Positions 5,715 to 6,888 of a stretch of 6,888 bases of DNA are shown here, in pieces. Under the pieces are notes generated by a model. The model was not told the origin of the DNA and did not search any database. It saw only the letters and a program-made list of their open reading frames with translations. The DNA is taken from the NCBI GenBank assembly GCA_021161965.1, contig JAGGZP010000045.1, positions 1 through 6,888 of the forward strand, in the 5' to 3' direction. Numbering within the stretch: position 1 is the stretch's first letter; each line of letters starts with the position of its first letter. Source of the stretch: a bacterium (GTDB taxonomy: Bacteria > Patescibacteriota > Patescibacteriia > UBA2591 > JAGGZP01). Made by a program: the position numbers and the translations under genes.

Positions 5715-5732
5715 CTGCCTGCTGGTAGGCAG
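5715..5732. repeat. Palindromic repeat, copy 2 (inverted, variant loop)
   Basis: ctgcct-gctggt-aggcag is the reverse-complement form of the repeat at 2226 and 6682 with one base changed in the loop (accagc instead of accggc when read on the minus strand). It lies 17 bases after the NifX-like stop, flanked by tgtccgtg repeats, and on the minus strand has no T-run after it. Confidence 0.8.
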
Positions 5733-5748
5733 ATGTTTGTCCGTGTCT

Positions 5749-6099
5749 TTACAGTAATCTTCCTCTTTTTAATTTACCGGTTGCTTTGTTTTCCTCTAAC
5801 TCGCCCTTTTTTAGTTTATCTAAAGATCTCCTAATTGTTAAACCAAAAACACCCGAATATATTTCAATCCCTGATGCGGATAAAAAATCGAAATAATCCG
5901 GCGCGATATTACCACAAACAATAGCATCTGGCCTCTCTTCAGCAACTAATTGCGCCGGTGAAATTCCGTCTTTCAAATTTTTCTTAACTAGATATTTATT
6001 AAAATTGTCTTCAACAAAAATAAAATATTTCGCTTCACCAAAGCGATCAGATAAAATCGAGGTCAAATCTGATCCTTCCGAAGGAAAACAAATACGCAT
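5749..6099 (-). CDS. NifX/NafY-like protein (dinitrogenase iron-molybdenum cofactor family domain)
   Basis: The 116-residue protein is a single small domain of the Nitro_FeMo-Co family (NifX, NafY, archaeal MTH1175-like). The opening MRICFPSEG, DRFGEAKYFIFVED at 18-31 (the family's FGRAPYF-like block), GISPAQLVAEERPDAIVCGNIAPDYFDFL over 45-73, GIEIYSG at 76-82 and the closing KLKKGEL at 95-101 all fit. In nitrogen fixers such domains carry iron-molybdenum cofactor precursors, but many homologs occur in organisms without nitrogenase and have no known role. The ancestral ligand site is not obvious: C4 and C62 are the only cysteines and histidine is absent. It follows the hypothetical gene by 10 bp, so the two form one unit. 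The Lys-rich tail (102-116) is probably disordered. Family is secure; function is unknown. Confidence 0.85.
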   Translation of the reverse strand: MRICFPSEGSDLTSILSDRFGEAKYFIFVEDNFNKYLVKKNLKDGISPAQLVAEERPDAIVCGNIAPDYFDFLSASGIEIYSGVFGLTIRRSLDKLKKGELEENKATGKLKRGRLL

Positions 6100-6115
6100 A
6101 TAATATATATTATAT
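6098..6115. repeat. 18-bp AT-only palindrome spanning the junction of two genes
   Basis: atataatatatattatat is a perfect palindrome that overlaps the last codons and stop of the hypothetical gene, the whole 10-bp gap and two bases of the NifX-like ATG. On the minus strand it gives TATAAT-like hexamers, so it could act as an internal -10, or as a weak hairpin at the junction. Being AT-only it may be compositional. Confidence 0.45.
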
Positions 6116-6613
6116 ATTTAATTCCTTTTTTTCTTTTTCTTTTGCTAATTTGAGAATTTTGTCTGTTTTAATTTTTGATTCCTGTTCAATAAAAAATCGG
6201 TTTATTCCTGGAATCATTTTTAGCCACTCTTTAATCAATTTAACAATTTTTTGAACAACAATTTTTACTCCGGAAATTAATTTTTCTATCTTAAAAGCCG
6301 TCTCTTCTCCTTTTCTCTTAAATTCTTCTTTTAAAGAATCAGGGAGTGATGTATAAATATCTTCTAATCCTTCAGATAAAATATCTTCTATTTTTTTAAC
6401 TGTCTCACTCTTTTCTAAAATTATTGTTGTTTTTTCTTTTTCTGGTCTAGTTACTATTTTCTTTGTTTTTTTAAGTCGCGGAAAAAATTTTTCTTTTTTC
6501 CTTTCAGGAAATTCCAATTTTCTAATTTTTTCCACTTCTGGAATAGCCTCTTTTGTTGAGGGTGTTTCTTTCTTTGGTACCTCTAAATTCTTTTTTGGTT
6601 CTAAAAAATCCAT
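6110..6613 (-). CDS. Hypothetical Lys/Glu-rich protein with a C-terminal amphipathic region
   Basis: I do not recognise a named family. The 167-residue protein begins with a disordered-looking, Lys/Glu/Pro-rich segment (1-70). A more ordered helical part (71-155) follows: ILSEGLEDIYTSLPDSLKEEFKRKGEETA (split as 78-92 and 93-106), then a hydrophobic-basic helix SGVKIVVQKIVKLIKEWLKMIPGINRFF at 114-141 and EQESKIKTDKILKLAKEKEKK at 143-163. The middle helix is amphipathic rather than a full membrane span, so membrane-surface or protein binding is plausible. Similar LSEGLEDIY-type proteins are, from memory, frequent hypotheticals in Parcubacteria-like genomes. It is the first gene of a unit with the NifX-like gene. 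Its ATG follows a TATAAT with only six bases between, so the message may be leaderless. No signal peptide is visible. Being a real gene is well supported by the intact frame and tight spacing. Confidence 0.8.
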   Translation of the reverse strand: MDFLEPKKNLEVPKKETPSTKEAIPEVEKIRKLEFPERKKEKFFPRLKKTKKIVTRPEKEKTTIILEKSETVKKIEDILSEGLEDIYTSLPDSLKEEFKRKGEETAFKIEKLISGVKIVVQKIVKLIKEWLKMIPGINRFFIEQESKIKTDKILKLAKEKEKKELNI

Positions 6614-6619
6614 ATTTAT

Positions 6620-6647
6620 ATTATAAAATCGAAATTAGAAAAGTAAA
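6620..6647 (-). promoter_or_regulatory. Candidate sigma-70-type promoter for the hypothetical/NifX-like unit
   Basis: On the minus strand TTTACT (6647-6642) and a consensus TATAAT (6625-6620) are 16 bases apart. The -10 ends six bases before the ATG at 6613, which would place the transcription start at or within a base of the start codon, giving a leaderless message. That agrees with the lack of any Shine-Dalgarno sequence. Confidence 0.5.
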
Positions 6648-6681
6648 GAGAAGTATCGAGTTCCGACTTTAATAATACTTA

Positions 6682-6699
6682 CTGCCTACCGGCAGGCAG
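6682..6699. repeat. Palindromic repeat ctgcct-accggc-aggcag, copy 3
   Basis: Same 18-bp unit as at 2226-2243. On the plus strand it is followed by a T-rich run (tattttttattttttat, 6701-6717). It stands 69 bases upstream of the hypothetical gene's start, outside the promoter-like site. Confidence 0.85.
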
Positions 6700-6740
6700 G
6701 TATTTTTTATTTTTTATATTTTATTTCTAATATTTCTTGG

Positions 6741-6888
6741 TACCGCCATAGGGAATCGCCCCGCACCACGTTGGGTGTGTCACCGTGAACCCAATGCGGT
6801 TTACGGCAGGGCGCCGTGAACCCTACGTGGTTCACGGCGAAGCCTTAATTTTAAAATAAGGACTGTAAATAGTATACCGCCATAGGGA
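6741..6888. repeat. GC-rich palindrome cluster between two copies of taccgccataggga
   Basis: A 14-bp direct repeat taccgccataggga occurs at 6741-6754 and at 6875-6888, where the window ends, 134 bp apart. Between them lie hairpins with the same plan. Bases 6783-6791 (ccgtgaacc) pair with 6798-6806 (ggtttacgg), one G-T pair, loop caatgc. Bases 6812-6822 (cgccgtgaacc) pair perfectly with 6829-6839 (ggttcacggcg), loop ctacgt. A weaker one is 6763-6767 with 6774-6778, loop acgttg. An AT hairpin (6843-6861) follows. GC content here is far above the flanks. It could be a tandem repeat cut by the window, a REP-like or small mobile element, or an RNA gene. No CRISPR spacing is seen. Confidence 0.7.

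Larger units (their letters stand above)
5414..5748. other. 335-bp repeat-rich non-coding zone between the ATPase and NifX-like genes
   Basis: No gene is supported here. From left to right it holds: an 8-bp tandem repeat (5421-5476); a hairpin gacatttt/aaaatgtc with a GC-rich 21-base loop (5513-5549); the 9-bp tandem repeat (5556-5578); an AT hairpin with a 10-bp stem (5594-5617) and four direct copies of attgaaaatt (5607, 5622, 5633, 5654); two 7-bp ttgatca units (5641-5654); a five-base-pair hairpin with one G-T pair (5666-5680); three copies of tgtccgtg (5682, 5692, 5738); and one inverted copy of the ctgcct palindrome (5715-5732). It must also carry any promoter of the ATPase gene and any terminator of the NifX-like unit, but I cannot point to either with confidence. 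Confidence 0.75.

Noticed and set aside
6682..6717. Intrinsic terminator (hairpin plus T-run) on the plus strand
   Set aside because: The shape is right, but no plus-strand gene lies to its left, and the same palindrome occurs inside a coding region, so it is better explained as a dispersed repeat.
6741..6888. CRISPR array or IS terminal repeats
   Set aside because: The 14-bp repeats are direct, too short and 134 bp apart; no transposase or spacer pattern is seen. A partial larger array cannot be excluded.

Overview
The window looks like a chromosomal segment of a Patescibacteria/CPR bacterium, most likely Parcubacteria-like. Several things point there: AT-rich genes, a gamma-only DnaX of 362 residues, no Shine-Dalgarno sequence before any start, a membrane-anchored VirD4/TraG-type ATPase with a long N-terminal region, and short palindromic intergenic repeats of the ctgcct-N6-aggcag type, one of which reads into a coding region as CLPVGR. 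This placement rests on gene style and repeats, not on a marker-gene tree.

Every gene I can support is on the minus strand, so transcription runs right to left. From the right edge: a GC-rich palindrome cluster (6741-6888); a promoter-like site (6620-6647) with its -10 so close to the next start that the message may be leaderless; a Lys/Glu-rich conserved-looking hypothetical (6613-6110); a NifX/NafY-like protein (6099-5749); a 335-bp repeat zone; the large ATPase (5413-2822); a membrane-anchored FAM173-like methyltransferase (2818-2198); dnaX (2164-1076); tRNA-Gln(CTG) (1075-1002), starting on the base after the dnaX stop; a 327-bp non-coding stretch with strong inverted repeats; and at the left edge a small XRE regulator (674-462) three bases ahead of a DNA methyltransferase gene that runs off the window (458-1).

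The genes fall into three functional blocks. The XRE gene plus methyltransferase resembles the controller/methylase half of a type II restriction-modification system; a nuclease, if present, would lie beyond base 1. ATPase, methyltransferase, dnaX and tRNA are packed tightly enough to form one transcription unit, mixing a membrane DNA-translocation-type motor, a membrane methyltransferase and core replication. The hypothetical and NifX-like genes form a second short unit.

The parts least explained by known features are the palindrome cluster at the right edge, the inverted-repeat region at 787-945, and the spread of short repeats into intergenic DNA and into the C-terminus of the FAM173-like protein. 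I see no CRISPR array, insertion sequence or rRNA.
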